Assembly: GCF_031127835.1 (NCBI RefSeq)
Contig: NZ_JARXHX010000001.1
Location: forward strand, 124,001 to 188,000
Source of the DNA: Pelagicoccus sp. SDUM812002
GTDB lineage: Bacteria; Verrucomicrobiota; Verrucomicrobiia; Opitutales; Opitutaceae
Direction of reading: 5' to 3'
Length of the DNA: 64,000 nt
Shown here one piece after another: positions 45,979 through 53,716 of the stretch. A program made the position numbers and the translations under genes. A model generated the notes under the pieces. The model had not been told where the DNA came from. It saw nothing but the letters and a program-made list of their open reading frames with translations, and ran no database searches. The number at the start of each line of letters is the position of its first letter. Positions within the stretch are counted from its first letter, which is position 1.

Positions 45979-46326
45979 TCAATCAAATTCCTCGCGATTC
46001 CTCGCCATCGCTTCGTCCAATTCGAACCTATCAAAGACAAGATCAGAACCCGTATTGATCATCTTTGCGGTTATTCCTTCCTCTTCCACAAACCGAATAA
46101 ATTTCCTGTGCTGCCGATCCTTACTGCGGATGCCGCAATAGAACTCTGCTTCGTCAATAGGGTAGTACCTCTTCTCCACCGAGCCGTTCTCTACTGCCCT
46201 TAGAATCTCGGTGAGAAGACTTTCGATCCGATTCAAACGTTGATCGTTTTCACAAACCTTCTTCAAGATTTGCCCGAGCAGGAAGGCCAAGACACCGACA
46301 ACATGATTGGCCCCAAATGCAAGCAA
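45979..46326 (-). CDS. Small protein, hydrophobic N terminus plus possible DNA-binding domain
   Basis: This is a possible 115-aa gene starting at TTG 46326. The N terminus is hydrophobic (NHVVGVLAFLLGQIL), followed by a short coiled coil (ENDQRLNRIESLLTEILRAV). The C-terminal YYPIDEAEFYCGI ... RFELDEAM loosely resembles excisionase/MerR-type winged helices. The frame is open further upstream to about 46486, where a strong AAGGAGGAG (near 46363) lies without a standard start codon at the right distance. Gene start and function are uncertain. Confidence 0.45.
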   Translation of the reverse strand: MLAFGANHVVGVLAFLLGQILKKVCENDQRLNRIESLLTEILRAVENGSVEKRYYPIDEAEFYCGIRSKDRQHRKFIRFVEEEGITAKMINTGSDLVFDRFELDEAMARNREEFD

Positions 46327-46664
46327 GCCAGTGAGCAGCGGTAAGCGGTGAGAACTTTTGCTCTCCTCCTTAGACCTCCCAGGTAGCTGAACTGTGTGAA
46401 GCTGCTTGATACTTATTGTATGGGATAAATCTCCCCAGCTCCAAATTATTTTTCTTCTTTTTTTTCTCCCTTTTAACGAACACGTTTATGGGCCAAACAC
46501 TTCCCTCTCGAACTCTAAGATGAGGATCTGATTCAAACTCTTAAAATTTTAGAGAGTGCAACCAAGGGATCTTACGGGAAAACGCCGCGAATCCCCAACC
46601 TCCTTTCTGCGTGGCTCAGTATCGAAAAAAGCGGACCCTTTACAGGGTTCGCTTGATTCGTGGA
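46327..46664. other. Intergenic region with a terminator
   Basis: It contains the terminator of the TPR gene (46625-46653) and an AT-rich tract with a long T/C run (46447-46472). No gene is supported. Confidence 0.6.
46625..46653 (-). terminator. Intrinsic terminator after the TPR gene
   Basis: Arms AGCGGACCC (46630-46638) and GGGTTCGCT (46645-46653) pair over 9 positions with one G-T wobble and a 6-nt loop. On the minus strand a run of six T follows. It starts 12 bp after the stop of the TPR gene. Confidence 0.85.
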
Positions 46665-47153
46665 CTATTTCATCCCGCGCTTGAAAAAGAGTCGCAAGGA
46701 TTCGAAATCAGGGTCACGCGAAAGCCAGGCTCGTTTGTCCAGGTCGAAGCCAATTGCCTTCATCATGAAATTCGCGGCGCGAGCTAGATTTCCTTCAAGG
46801 CAATAAACGCGAGCCGCTTCGTAGTTCACATCTGCGCTACCTGCGCATTCAGCTAGGGCTCGATTTATACAAATATGGGCAACCCTGAGGTTCCCAGTTG
46901 TGCCGTAGTTGTAAATCAAATTAGCCCAAGCTCCGCCATGGCTAAAGTTAGTCTCGAATAAAACCCTCCTCGAGTACTCATTTTGGGCCTCCAATTCACC
47001 AAGTTGTACGAATGCAAAAATCATTAATTCAAAACTGTCGTCACAGATTCCAAACTGAGATTGCAGCATTTCCAACTCGTCGATCGCTTCTCCAAAACGC
47101 TCCATACGGAGATAGCCCCTAGCCACGCCGATAGAAATGTCGCGCTCATTCAC
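46665..47153 (-). CDS. TPR-repeat protein
   Basis: I start at GTG 47151-47153 because GGAGAGG lies 8 nt upstream; a longer frame begins at GTG 47198 but would overlap the preceding gene by 53 nt. The 162-aa product consists of helical TPR-like repeats (GVARGYLRMERFGEAIDELE, FVQLGELEAQNEYSRRVL, AWANLIYNYGTTGNLRVAHI, AARVYCLEGNLARAANFMMK). It is a likely protein-interaction adaptor. Last gene of the minus-strand island cluster; it overlaps the FEN-like gene by 8 nt. Confidence 0.72.
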   Translation of the reverse strand: MNERDISIGVARGYLRMERFGEAIDELEMLQSQFGICDDSFELMIFAFVQLGELEAQNEYSRRVLFETNFSHGGAWANLIYNYGTTGNLRVAHICINRALAECAGSADVNYEAARVYCLEGNLARAANFMMKAIGFDLDKRAWLSRDPDFESLRLFFKRGMK

Positions 47154-47829
47154 CGCTAGAACCTCTCCGATGGAGCCAATAACGAAAAAGCGACTCACTT
47201 TGAGTTGTGAGTCGCTTTGGTAAAATCGAACGAAGCCGATCGAGGAATTCAGGTGCGGATAAGCTATCGACAGGGACCTTAATCAGCCATTCGGCAATTT
47301 CATCTTTGTAAATGACTCGTTCGACATTCGACAAAGAATCCTGCATTCCCGAATCGCCTCCAGCGGCGAGATACAGCCAGTGCATTTCCGGTGTGTGCCG
47401 GCGGCTGCTTTGGTATTGGTTCGTAGTCCACATCTTTAACCCATCAGCTCCCCGGTGAAGCAAATCGACCTTCCCCGAGAGCAGGCCGAACAAACGCTCG
47501 TCTTTGCCGACGACAAGACAAGTGTCTGAAGCACAGTCGAGAAACGAAAAGGCGAACCAAGCAAGCGTGTCGAATGCGCGGCAAGAGCTCTTGAGCGGAA
47601 CCCATCCTTGAGATGCCGCTTCGCTAAACAGAGCGGTTCTCCATTGAGATGTTTCTTCACCTTCATCGGCATCAAAAGCGACAACGTGCCGCCGCGAATC
47701 CGGGTAAGCGTCCTTGAGGGAATCGAGGATAGCATAAAACTGCACAGCTCGAATTTCCTTCATTATTCGTTCGTCTCCAATAAGGCCTTCGGCATCAACG
47801 ATGACCCAATCATAGGCTTCCGTATTCAT
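47146..47829 (-). CDS. FEN/5'-3' exonuclease-like (PIN-fold) protein, copy 2
   Basis: The 227-aa protein resembles the N-terminal 5'-3' exonuclease domain of DNA polymerase I: WVIVDAEGLI at the start (VDG-like), HVVAFDADEGEE (FD motif), CRAFDTLAWFAF where active enzymes have EADD, CLVVGKDERLFGLL (like VTGDKDLLQL) and LYLAAGGDSGMQD (like the GDSSDN motif). Several metal ligands are changed, so activity is doubtful. It is a paralogue of the next gene upstream, which it overlaps by 20 nt. No polymerase domain is present. The family assignment is my inference from motif order. Confidence 0.6.
   Translation of the reverse strand: MNTEAYDWVIVDAEGLIGDERIMKEIRAVQFYAILDSLKDAYPDSRRHVVAFDADEGEETSQWRTALFSEAASQGWVPLKSSCRAFDTLAWFAFSFLDCASDTCLVVGKDERLFGLLSGKVDLLHRGADGLKMWTTNQYQSSRRHTPEMHWLYLAAGGDSGMQDSLSNVERVIYKDEIAEWLIKVPVDSLSAPEFLDRLRSILPKRLTTQSESLFRYWLHRRGSSGE
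47181..47218 (-). terminator. Terminator-like hairpin inside the 3' end of the FEN-like gene
   Basis: AAAGCGACTCAC (47187-47198) and GTGAGTCGCTTT (47207-47218) form a perfect 12-bp stem with an 8-nt loop. On the minus strand the stem is followed by more T residues (TTTTTCG in total). It lies within the last coding 75 bp of the copy-2 gene, upstream of the TPR gene start. It could attenuate transcription into the TPR gene. Confidence 0.7.
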
Positions 47830-48592
47830 TTTTACTTACTTGAATTTTGGGATTGCGACCATTGGGGCGGCCTTCGCTAAGTCGATTTCCCGGGTCTCTT
47901 GCATAGGCCCAGTCGTTTCCGGGAATCGTTAGCTGATAGTCGCTGGCCACCGGGCAAAAGAGGGCCGCTCGCTTTCGGAACTGAAGAGCCTTCTCCCGAC
48001 TGAGCTCGAACTCAGCTGCTGCAAGATGGACTAGCTGGCCCGGCTCGAACCATTTAGAGGAGCATTCGAACCAACGCTCGAGCTCCAGCCTCGAGACATC
48101 GATCTCGGAAATGACGGCTGAATCTACGAACCAATGGGATTCAGGCGAATTTCCAAAAGCGTCCAGATACTTCCCGCGGCTCCATAGCTCATGGTGCCCA
48201 TTGTGAAAGAGTGACAAGTCAACATTAGGTCCAAGGCATCCCAGCAGCCTTTCGTCGGCACTGACAATCAATAGACTCGTTTCCTCTGCTCGCCGACAGA
48301 TCTCGGCAATAGCGTCGAAGGTTCGGCGTCTGCTTGGAAAAGAGATCTCCCAACCTAAACGCCTCGCGAAACTAAAGAGCTCCAGTTCCCGGTCTCGATC
48401 TGCTCGTCCAGCAGTACGTTTGTCGACGACAATGTCCGAAGAAACGATCTGAAGAAGTGCATTCGGGCTTTGCATCTCCGTTTTTAAGAGCACTTCTTTC
48501 AGTGCTTCGAAACGTTCAGCTTCGGTGCCCAAACAATCCAGCAAACTGTCGAGTTCGAGTACCACACATTCGTATTTTTCTTTATGTATCAT
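47810..48592 (-). CDS. FEN/5'-3' exonuclease-like (PIN-fold) protein, copy 1
   Basis: I start at ATG 48590-48592 (MIHKEKYECVVLELDSLLD); a TTG at 48610 would add 6 residues. The 260-aa product shares a motif ladder with copy 2: VVLELDSLL, a middle RRTFDAIAEICRRAEETSLL (close to EADDVIATLARKAEE of polymerase I), IVSADERLLGCL, VDLSLFHNGHHELWSRGKY and a PESHWF segment. The acidic pair normally found before the helix is reduced to FD, and the second Asp of GDKD is Arg. The C terminus has an additional helical and basic tail (SEGRPNGRNPKIQ). It is probably a DNA- or RNA-binding derivative of a flap nuclease. Function unknown. Confidence 0.6.
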   Translation of the reverse strand: MIHKEKYECVVLELDSLLDCLGTEAERFEALKEVLLKTEMQSPNALLQIVSSDIVVDKRTAGRADRDRELELFSFARRLGWEISFPSRRRTFDAIAEICRRAEETSLLIVSADERLLGCLGPNVDLSLFHNGHHELWSRGKYLDAFGNSPESHWFVDSAVISEIDVSRLELERWFECSSKWFEPGQLVHLAAAEFELSREKALQFRKRAALFCPVASDYQLTIPGNDWAYARDPGNRLSEGRPNGRNPKIQVSKNEYGSL

Positions 48593-48609
48593 AGCTTTAA
48601 TTACATTCA

Positions 48610-48639
48610 AAAGGCCGCCGAAATGAATCGACGGTCTTT
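48610..48639. repeat. Hairpin between the CHC2-like and FEN-like genes
   Basis: AAAGGCCGCCG (48610-48620) and CGACGGTCTTT (48629-48639) pair over 11 positions with one wobble and one mismatch on the minus-strand RNA, ending in TTTT. This is a weak terminator or attenuator between two genes of the same cluster. Confidence 0.5.
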
Positions 48640-48664
48640 CCTTGTTGATAGTTTGACGAGCTTT

Positions 48665-49012
48665 TCAGCGACTAAACCGCCTCCTGTTTTCGAAGCCTCG
48701 CCGGGCACCGTACTCGACGTAAATTTCGTGACTCAGCGCCAGCATTTCGACTGCCTCTACAAACTCGAGGCCGTTCGAACGCATCTCGAATTCGATAACG
48801 TCACCGGAAATTCCAGTGGCTTCACACTCGAATCGTTGCCTTTGAGGATGGACGACCAAGGACTCGTTTCGAGCATCCTCACAGAACGGGGAAGTCCCAC
48901 GAAGAGAGTCCCCATCTCGCCTGAGCGGGATTTGGGATTGGATATGATCAACGATTTCGACGCCGCCTTTGACGCGTAGAACCGTATCTTTCGTTACATA
49001 CTTGTTGTTCAT
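48665..49012 (-). CDS. Lone CHC2 (DnaG-type) zinc-finger-like protein, degenerate
   Basis: The 115-aa protein follows the N-terminal zinc-binding domain of DnaG primase: VEIVDHIQSQIPLRRDGDSL, then TSPFCEDARNESLVVHPQRQ, RFECEATGISGDVIEF, then NGLEFVEAVEMLA. In DnaG these are the CPFHxExxPSF and CxxC elements; here the ligands read Ser41, Cys44, Cys63 and Thr66, so two of four have been lost. There is no catalytic primase (TOPRIM) domain. It leads the minus-strand cluster and is divergent from the nuclease-like gene at 49157. Family assignment by motif, moderately sure. Confidence 0.68.
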   Translation of the reverse strand: MNNKYVTKDTVLRVKGGVEIVDHIQSQIPLRRDGDSLRGTSPFCEDARNESLVVHPQRQRFECEATGISGDVIEFEMRSNGLEFVEAVEMLALSHEIYVEYGARRGFENRRRFSR

Positions 49013-49147
49013 TTTACTTTAAGATTAGCTCCTGTTGTTTAGGATTGCCTCAAAGCAGTGCAGGAGCACACCACTTTTCGGCGTTATCAGTGAGTAGTAT
49101 CCTTTATTCGGATACTTTAAACTTGTTTAATTCCTTCGATCTGCCAT

Positions 49148-49165
49148 AGTGGTCATATGGCCACT
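49148..49165. promoter_or_regulatory. Palindrome over the start codon of the nuclease-like gene
   Basis: AGTGGTCATATGGCCACT matches its own reverse complement at 16 of 18 positions and includes the ATG at 49157. A repressor bound here would block initiation. It is also within the divergent promoter region shared with the CHC2-like gene. Confidence 0.5.
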
Positions 49166-49690
49166 TACTTCGAAGAAGACCTCTCCCAATCTCTGTTAGA
49201 CACGCATCGACTGCCGCTCGTAAAAATCCTACGCGGTTTATTCCCCGGCCTCGTCAATCTTCAAACTTCGGTGACGGATCGCGAAGACATTAGCGGCACC
49301 GATGCCCTAATTCGGCTTAGGGACAATCAGCATCTAAAAACTGACTTAAAGTTCAGATCCTTAGACCCGCGCCGATTTGGCAACGATGACCTTGCTGTCG
49401 AAACTTGGTCCGTGTTCGAGAAGAAGATACCTGGGTACTTCGGCAAACAGACAGACTACCTCGTCTGGATTTTCAAGGACACTCATCGCGCCGTAGCAGT
49501 GCCTTTTCACGCTTTCAGGAAGCGCGTTGCCGAAAAGCGCCAAATGCTCCTCAGAACACTACCGACGCAAACCCAAACGACGATTAACCGCTACGGCCAA
49601 AGTTACGAGTCACACCACCTATTCGTACCCGCATGGATATTCCAAGACCTCATCATTGAAGCCCACTATCCATCCAAAAAGATAGCTTAG
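49157..49690 (+). CDS. Putative PD-(D/E)XK nuclease-like protein
   Basis: The 177-aa protein has a plausible restriction-nuclease core: SGTDALIRL with Asp49, then TDLKFRS with Asp63-Leu-Lys65, preceded by an N-terminal helix and followed by DDLAVETWSVFEKKIPGYFG and TDYLVWIF, a layout seen in PD-(D/E)XK enzymes. I cannot name the exact family. It is divergent from the CHC2/FEN-like cluster and probably belongs to the same module. Confidence 0.55.
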   Translation: MATYFEEDLSQSLLDTHRLPLVKILRGLFPGLVNLQTSVTDREDISGTDALIRLRDNQHLKTDLKFRSLDPRRFGNDDLAVETWSVFEKKIPGYFGKQTDYLVWIFKDTHRAVAVPFHAFRKRVAEKRQMLLRTLPTQTQTTINRYGQSYESHHLFVPAWIFQDLIIEAHYPSKKIA

Positions 49691-50159
49691 TACGATTGCC
49701 GTAGCGGCTGCAGAAAACAGCCCTGCCAGCAACGGTTTTGAAAGGATAGAGCCAGATCCTAAATCAACACTCAGGAGAGCACCCCGAACACATCTCTCAA
49801 GGAAAGAGGCCCCCTTCGCGAAGAGCAGTAGCCACATTTCGTTTTCCGCGAAAGAAGAGGACCTCTTTCACTCGCAATCTAAATTGGGAAAATTGGTTTC
49901 TAAGCGACCGGAGGAGGTCTGACAGCCAATTAATCCGTACTCTCCACAACTGCGTCACCGTTACATCCCGAGTCCTTCCAGGAGTGGGAACAACCCTCCG
50001 CAGTCGCCCCCACGTCCGGAGTGATAGACCAAGGCACACGCTCCTTTCCGCAGGAGCGTTGCACTATTTCAATCACATCGAATATTAACCTCGCAAATCT
50101 ACTTACGTCTATTGCGTGTATTCAGCCGCTTTCTGTTAAATTGACAATAACCCGAGCGT
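49691..50159. other. Intergenic region
   Basis: There is no gene I can support. A short minus-strand frame near 49619-49837 has one hydrophobic segment but lies antisense to the nuclease-like gene, and I do not call it. A TTGACA hexamer occurs at 50141-50146 without a convincing -10 box. Confidence 0.5.
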
Positions 50160-50366
50160 TTGCCTTCTCCTCCTTCCAATCCCTCTCCGCTTTCTAATCG
50201 ATTCGACTCCCCTGAGGAAATCGAGGCGGCGCTTTGGCGTCAGTAGCATCGGCTTTTCGCGGTACTCAAGAACTTTTTCCATGAGCGCCACAGGTTAGCT
50301 GATGACGACCCGAGACGTGAAGCTGCATGGCACGCTCTGATCTGGACGATAGTCTCTCCCAACAAA
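50160..50366 (+). other. Upstream in-frame coding remnant of the pentapeptide gene, interrupted by TAG
   Basis: From TTG 50160 the frame of the pentapeptide gene reads protein-like sequence (FDSPEEIEAALWRQ), meets TAG at 50244-50246, then continues HRLFAVLKNFFHERHRLADD and DPRREAAWHALIWTIVSPNK directly into the gene. No ATG, GTG or TTG exists between the TAG and GTG 50367. This looks like an original N terminus broken by one nonsense change. Confidence 0.6.
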
Positions 50367-51305
50367 GTGGTAACAGGGGGAATAGCGATCACCGCAATCA
50401 TTGGTCTCGTTATCGCTTGGCAGGCTAATGATCTTCTCGCTCACCAAAACGATACCTTGGACGCGGAGAAAGTCCTGCTCGAAACTCAAAACGAACGACT
50501 CGCGATCCAGAACCAACTCCTCTCCGATCAAAACGTCCTAGCCGAGTCGGCCCGCAGATCCTCACTCGTTTTCGAACTCACCAGCATACTGGATGAGATC
50601 GACGAGGAACTCGACGCCGCAAACATCCAAGTAGACGCCGTCGTCACCAGAAACCTTGGACAAGATGCGGGGTCGGGCGAACTGGAGGGTAAGAGGCCCC
50701 GCCGCCGCGACGAGGAGCACCCACCCTTATATCGTCTTTCTGACCGACTCACCGGGCGAATCGTAGCTTTGAGCCGCTCACTTCGGCCATACCGTTTCCT
50801 CGGCGACGATGGGAAACTACTGCTCTCTCCCCTCAGTCCCGAGCGGGGGCAGCTTCTGATATCATTGGTAGACTCTGGCATCGACATGGAGGAGATCAAC
50901 CACTCAGCGGTCACCTTTGTTCAATCCGATCTCCGCAGTGCAAACCTTTCGCAATACGACTTCACTCATATCACCTTGGAAGGCTCCAACCTCTCAGAAG
51001 CCAATCTTGGCGCCGCTGTTTTCCACTACGCGCGTATGGATGGCGCCGTCCTGGATGGAGCAAAGCTTGGCTCATCCAAGCTAAACTGGAGCTCATGGAA
51101 AAATGCTAGCTTTGCAGGAGCCAAGCTCCAAGGTGCCGACCTCGAGGAAATTGATTTGGAAAACGCAGATCTCTCCGGTGCCGACCTCGGCTATATCGAA
51201 AACTGGCAAAGCATTCGCAGCCTGAAGGGCACTCGGATCACTGACGTCAAGAACCCGCCGGAAGGTTTCACCGAGTGGGCTTTACAGCACGGAGCCGTGC
51301 TGTGA
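50367..51305 (+). CDS. Pentapeptide-repeat membrane protein
   Basis: The 312-aa product from GTG 50367 has one transmembrane helix (GGIAITAIIGLVIAWQA), a coiled coil (ETQNERLAIQNQLLSDQNVL), a linker, and C-terminal A(D/N)LxX repeats (SNLSEANLGAAVFHYARMDG, AKLQGADLEEIDLENADLSG) that form a right-handed beta-helix. Topology suggests a membrane-anchored scaffold. In frame and upstream lies more protein-like sequence with a TAG (50244), so the gene may be a truncated version of a longer protein. Confidence 0.75.
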   Translation: MVTGGIAITAIIGLVIAWQANDLLAHQNDTLDAEKVLLETQNERLAIQNQLLSDQNVLAESARRSSLVFELTSILDEIDEELDAANIQVDAVVTRNLGQDAGSGELEGKRPRRRDEEHPPLYRLSDRLTGRIVALSRSLRPYRFLGDDGKLLLSPLSPERGQLLISLVDSGIDMEEINHSAVTFVQSDLRSANLSQYDFTHITLEGSNLSEANLGAAVFHYARMDGAVLDGAKLGSSKLNWSSWKNASFAGAKLQGADLEEIDLENADLSGADLGYIENWQSIRSLKGTRITDVKNPPEGFTEWALQHGAVL

Positions 51306-51376
51306 TCCTCGTCGTGCTAATTTGTAATCAAACTTTCGCTACAGACCTAAACCGCTAGGATTCCAAACCCTTTCCC

Positions 51377-53716
51377 ATGGACCACTCCTCCCACAACAAG
51401 ATTGTCTCTTTCATCTGGTCGATCGCCGACGACTGCCTGCGCGACGTATACGTGCGCGGCAAGTACCGCGACGTCATCCTACCCATGTTCGTACTGCGAC
51501 GCCTCGACTGCCTGCTCGAGCCAAAGAAGGAGGCCGTCCTCGAAGAGGTTCGCTTCCAGCGCGAGGACGCAGGTTTCACCGACCTTGACCCGGAAGGCCT
51601 CCGCGAAGCTTCCGGCTATGTTTTCTACAACACCTCCGACTGGACGCTCAAAAAGCTGGTCTCCACCGCATCCAACAAGGCCCAAATCCTCGAGGCCAAT
51701 TTCAAGGCCTACCTCGACGGCTTCTCGGACAACGTCAAGGAGATCATCGACCGCTTCAAGCTGCGCGAGCAGATCGCCACCATGGTCGATGCCGACGTCC
51801 TGCTCGACGTCCTGGAGAAATTCACCGCCGAGCGCATCAACCTCAGCCCGCACGAAGCCTTCGACCCCGACGGCCGCAAGCTCCCGCCGCTCTCCAACCT
51901 CGGCATGGGCTACGTATTCGAGGAACTCATACGCAAGTTCAACGAGGAGAACAACGAGGAGGCGGGCGAGCACTTCACCCCGCGCGAGGTCATCCAGCTG
52001 ATGACCCACCTGCTTTTCGAGCCGATCAAGGACCGGATCCCGCCGGTCATCACCGTCTATGACGGTGCCTGCGGTTCGGGCGGCATGCTCACCGAGTCAC
52101 AGGACTTCATCACCCACCCGGACGGCCCCATCGCCTCCACCGCCGAGGTCTACCTCTACGGAAAGGAGGTCAACGGCGAGACCTACGCCATCTGCAAGTC
52201 GGACATGATGATCAAGGGCAACAATCCGGAAAACATCAAGTTCGGCTCCACCCTCGCCACCGACGACTTCTCCGGCCTCCGCTTCGACTTCATGTTGTCC
52301 AACCCGCCTTACGGCAAATCCTGGAAGTCCGACCAGAAGTTCATCCTCGACGGAAAGGATGTCCTCGACCCGCGCTTCCAAGTCCGACTGACCAATTTCC
52401 AAGGCGAGGAAAAGGAGGAGTCCGCCACCCCGCGCTCCTCCGACGGTCAACTGCTCTTCCTCATGGACATGGCGGGCAAGATGAAGTCACTCGACGCCTC
52501 CCCGCTGGGCTCGCGCGTGGCCTCCGTCCACAACGGCTCCTCCCTCTTCACCGGCGACGCCGGCAGCGGCGAGAGCAACATTCGCCGCTACCTCATCGAA
52601 AATGACCTGCTGGACGCTATCATCCAGCTGCCGAACAACCTCTTCTACAACACGGGCATCACCACCTACATCTGGATCCTCTCCAACAACAAGCCCGCCG
52701 CACGCCAAGGAAAGGTCCAGCTCATCGACGCCTCCCAGCTCTTCAGAAAACTCCGCAAAAACCTGGGCAACAAAAACTGCGAGTTCGCCCCCGAGCACAT
52801 CGAGGAGATCATGCGCCTGTATTCGGAAATGCCCGACAACGGCACGTCCAAGGTCTTTGCCAACCGAGACTTCGGCTACTACAAGGTCACCGTCGAACGC
52901 CCGCTCCGCAAAGCCGCCCAGTTTACCGCCGAACGCGTCGCCACCCTCCGCTTCGTCTCCGCCATCGAGGAGCCCATGCGCTGGGCCTACGAGCGCTGGG
53001 GCGACGCCCTCTACACGGAACTCCCGCAAAAGAAGAAAACCATCGAGGACTACCTCGAACGCGAAGACCTCAACCTCTCGCCCAAAAACAAAAAGGCCCT
53101 GCTCGATCCCAAGGTCTGGCAAGCCCAGCGCGAGCTCATGCAAGTCGCCCAGCAGCTGCACGAAAAAATCGGCGATGCCACTTTCGACGACTTCAACCGC
53201 TTCACCGACCAAGTCGACTCCGCCCTTAAGGAAATGGAGGAAAAACTCTCCGCCACCCAAAAGAAGCAAATCCTCAACGCCGTTAGCTGGACCGAGGAAA
53301 CCGCCGCCAAGATCGTCAAAAAGGTCCACAAGCTGAGCGGCAAGAAGCTCGCCGCCCTGCTCCAAACTTTGGGTACCACGAAAGAACACCTGCCCGACTT
53401 CGGCTACTGGCCCAGCGGACAGCCCGGCGAGTGGATCGAATACGAGACCGATTCCGACCTGCGCGACACTGAAAACATTCCGCTTAACGAGGATATCCAC
53501 GACTACTTCCTCCGCGAAGTGCGTCCTCACGTGGAAGACGCCTGGCTCGATCTCAGCAAAACCCAAATCGGCTACGAGATTAGCTTCAACAAATACTTCT
53601 ACCAGCATCAGCCGCTCCGCTCCCTCGAAGACGTCACCGCCGACATCCTCCAGCTGGAAGCACAAACCGAAGGCCTCCTCAAAAAAATCGTCAGCTTCGG
53701 GGAGGTCGCCAAGTGA
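51377..53716 (+). CDS. hsdM: Type I restriction-modification system, DNA methyltransferase subunit
   Basis: The 779-aa protein has the N-terminal HsdM helical domain, then GYVFEELIRKFNEENNEEAG, HFTPREVIQLM, the AdoMet site YDGACGSGGML and catalytic NPPYGKSW (motif IV). It methylates adenine in the target defined by HsdS and forms the core of the restriction complex. It is longer than the classical HsdM by a C-terminal extension of more than 200 residues. The gene is richer in G+C at third positions than its neighbours, which fits acquisition. It overlaps hsdS by 4 nt. Confidence 0.95.
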   Translation: MDHSSHNKIVSFIWSIADDCLRDVYVRGKYRDVILPMFVLRRLDCLLEPKKEAVLEEVRFQREDAGFTDLDPEGLREASGYVFYNTSDWTLKKLVSTASNKAQILEANFKAYLDGFSDNVKEIIDRFKLREQIATMVDADVLLDVLEKFTAERINLSPHEAFDPDGRKLPPLSNLGMGYVFEELIRKFNEENNEEAGEHFTPREVIQLMTHLLFEPIKDRIPPVITVYDGACGSGGMLTESQDFITHPDGPIASTAEVYLYGKEVNGETYAICKSDMMIKGNNPENIKFGSTLATDDFSGLRFDFMLSNPPYGKSWKSDQKFILDGKDVLDPRFQVRLTNFQGEEKEESATPRSSDGQLLFLMDMAGKMKSLDASPLGSRVASVHNGSSLFTGDAGSGESNIRRYLIENDLLDAIIQLPNNLFYNTGITTYIWILSNNKPAARQGKVQLIDASQLFRKLRKNLGNKNCEFAPEHIEEIMRLYSEMPDNGTSKVFANRDFGYYKVTVERPLRKAAQFTAERVATLRFVSAIEEPMRWAYERWGDALYTELPQKKKTIEDYLEREDLNLSPKNKKALLDPKVWQAQRELMQVAQQLHEKIGDATFDDFNRFTDQVDSALKEMEEKLSATQKKQILNAVSWTEETAAKIVKKVHKLSGKKLAALLQTLGTTKEHLPDFGYWPSGQPGEWIEYETDSDLRDTENIPLNEDIHDYFLREVRPHVEDAWLDLSKTQIGYEISFNKYFYQHQPLRSLEDVTADILQLEAQTEGLLKKIVSFGEVAK

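Noticed and set aside
49619-49837. 72-codon minus-strand frame with one hydrophobic segment
   Set aside because: Overlaps the nuclease-like gene antisense, with no ribosome-binding site or homology signal; possible but unsupported.
52602-53336. 244-codon plus-strand frame inside hsdM
   Set aside because: Composition of Ser, Thr, Pro and Arg only, typical of an out-of-frame reading of a GC-rich gene.
52487-53665. Long minus-strand frame of 392 codons inside hsdM
   Set aside because: Antisense shadow produced by the high third-position G+C of hsdM; the plus frame has all methyltransferase motifs.
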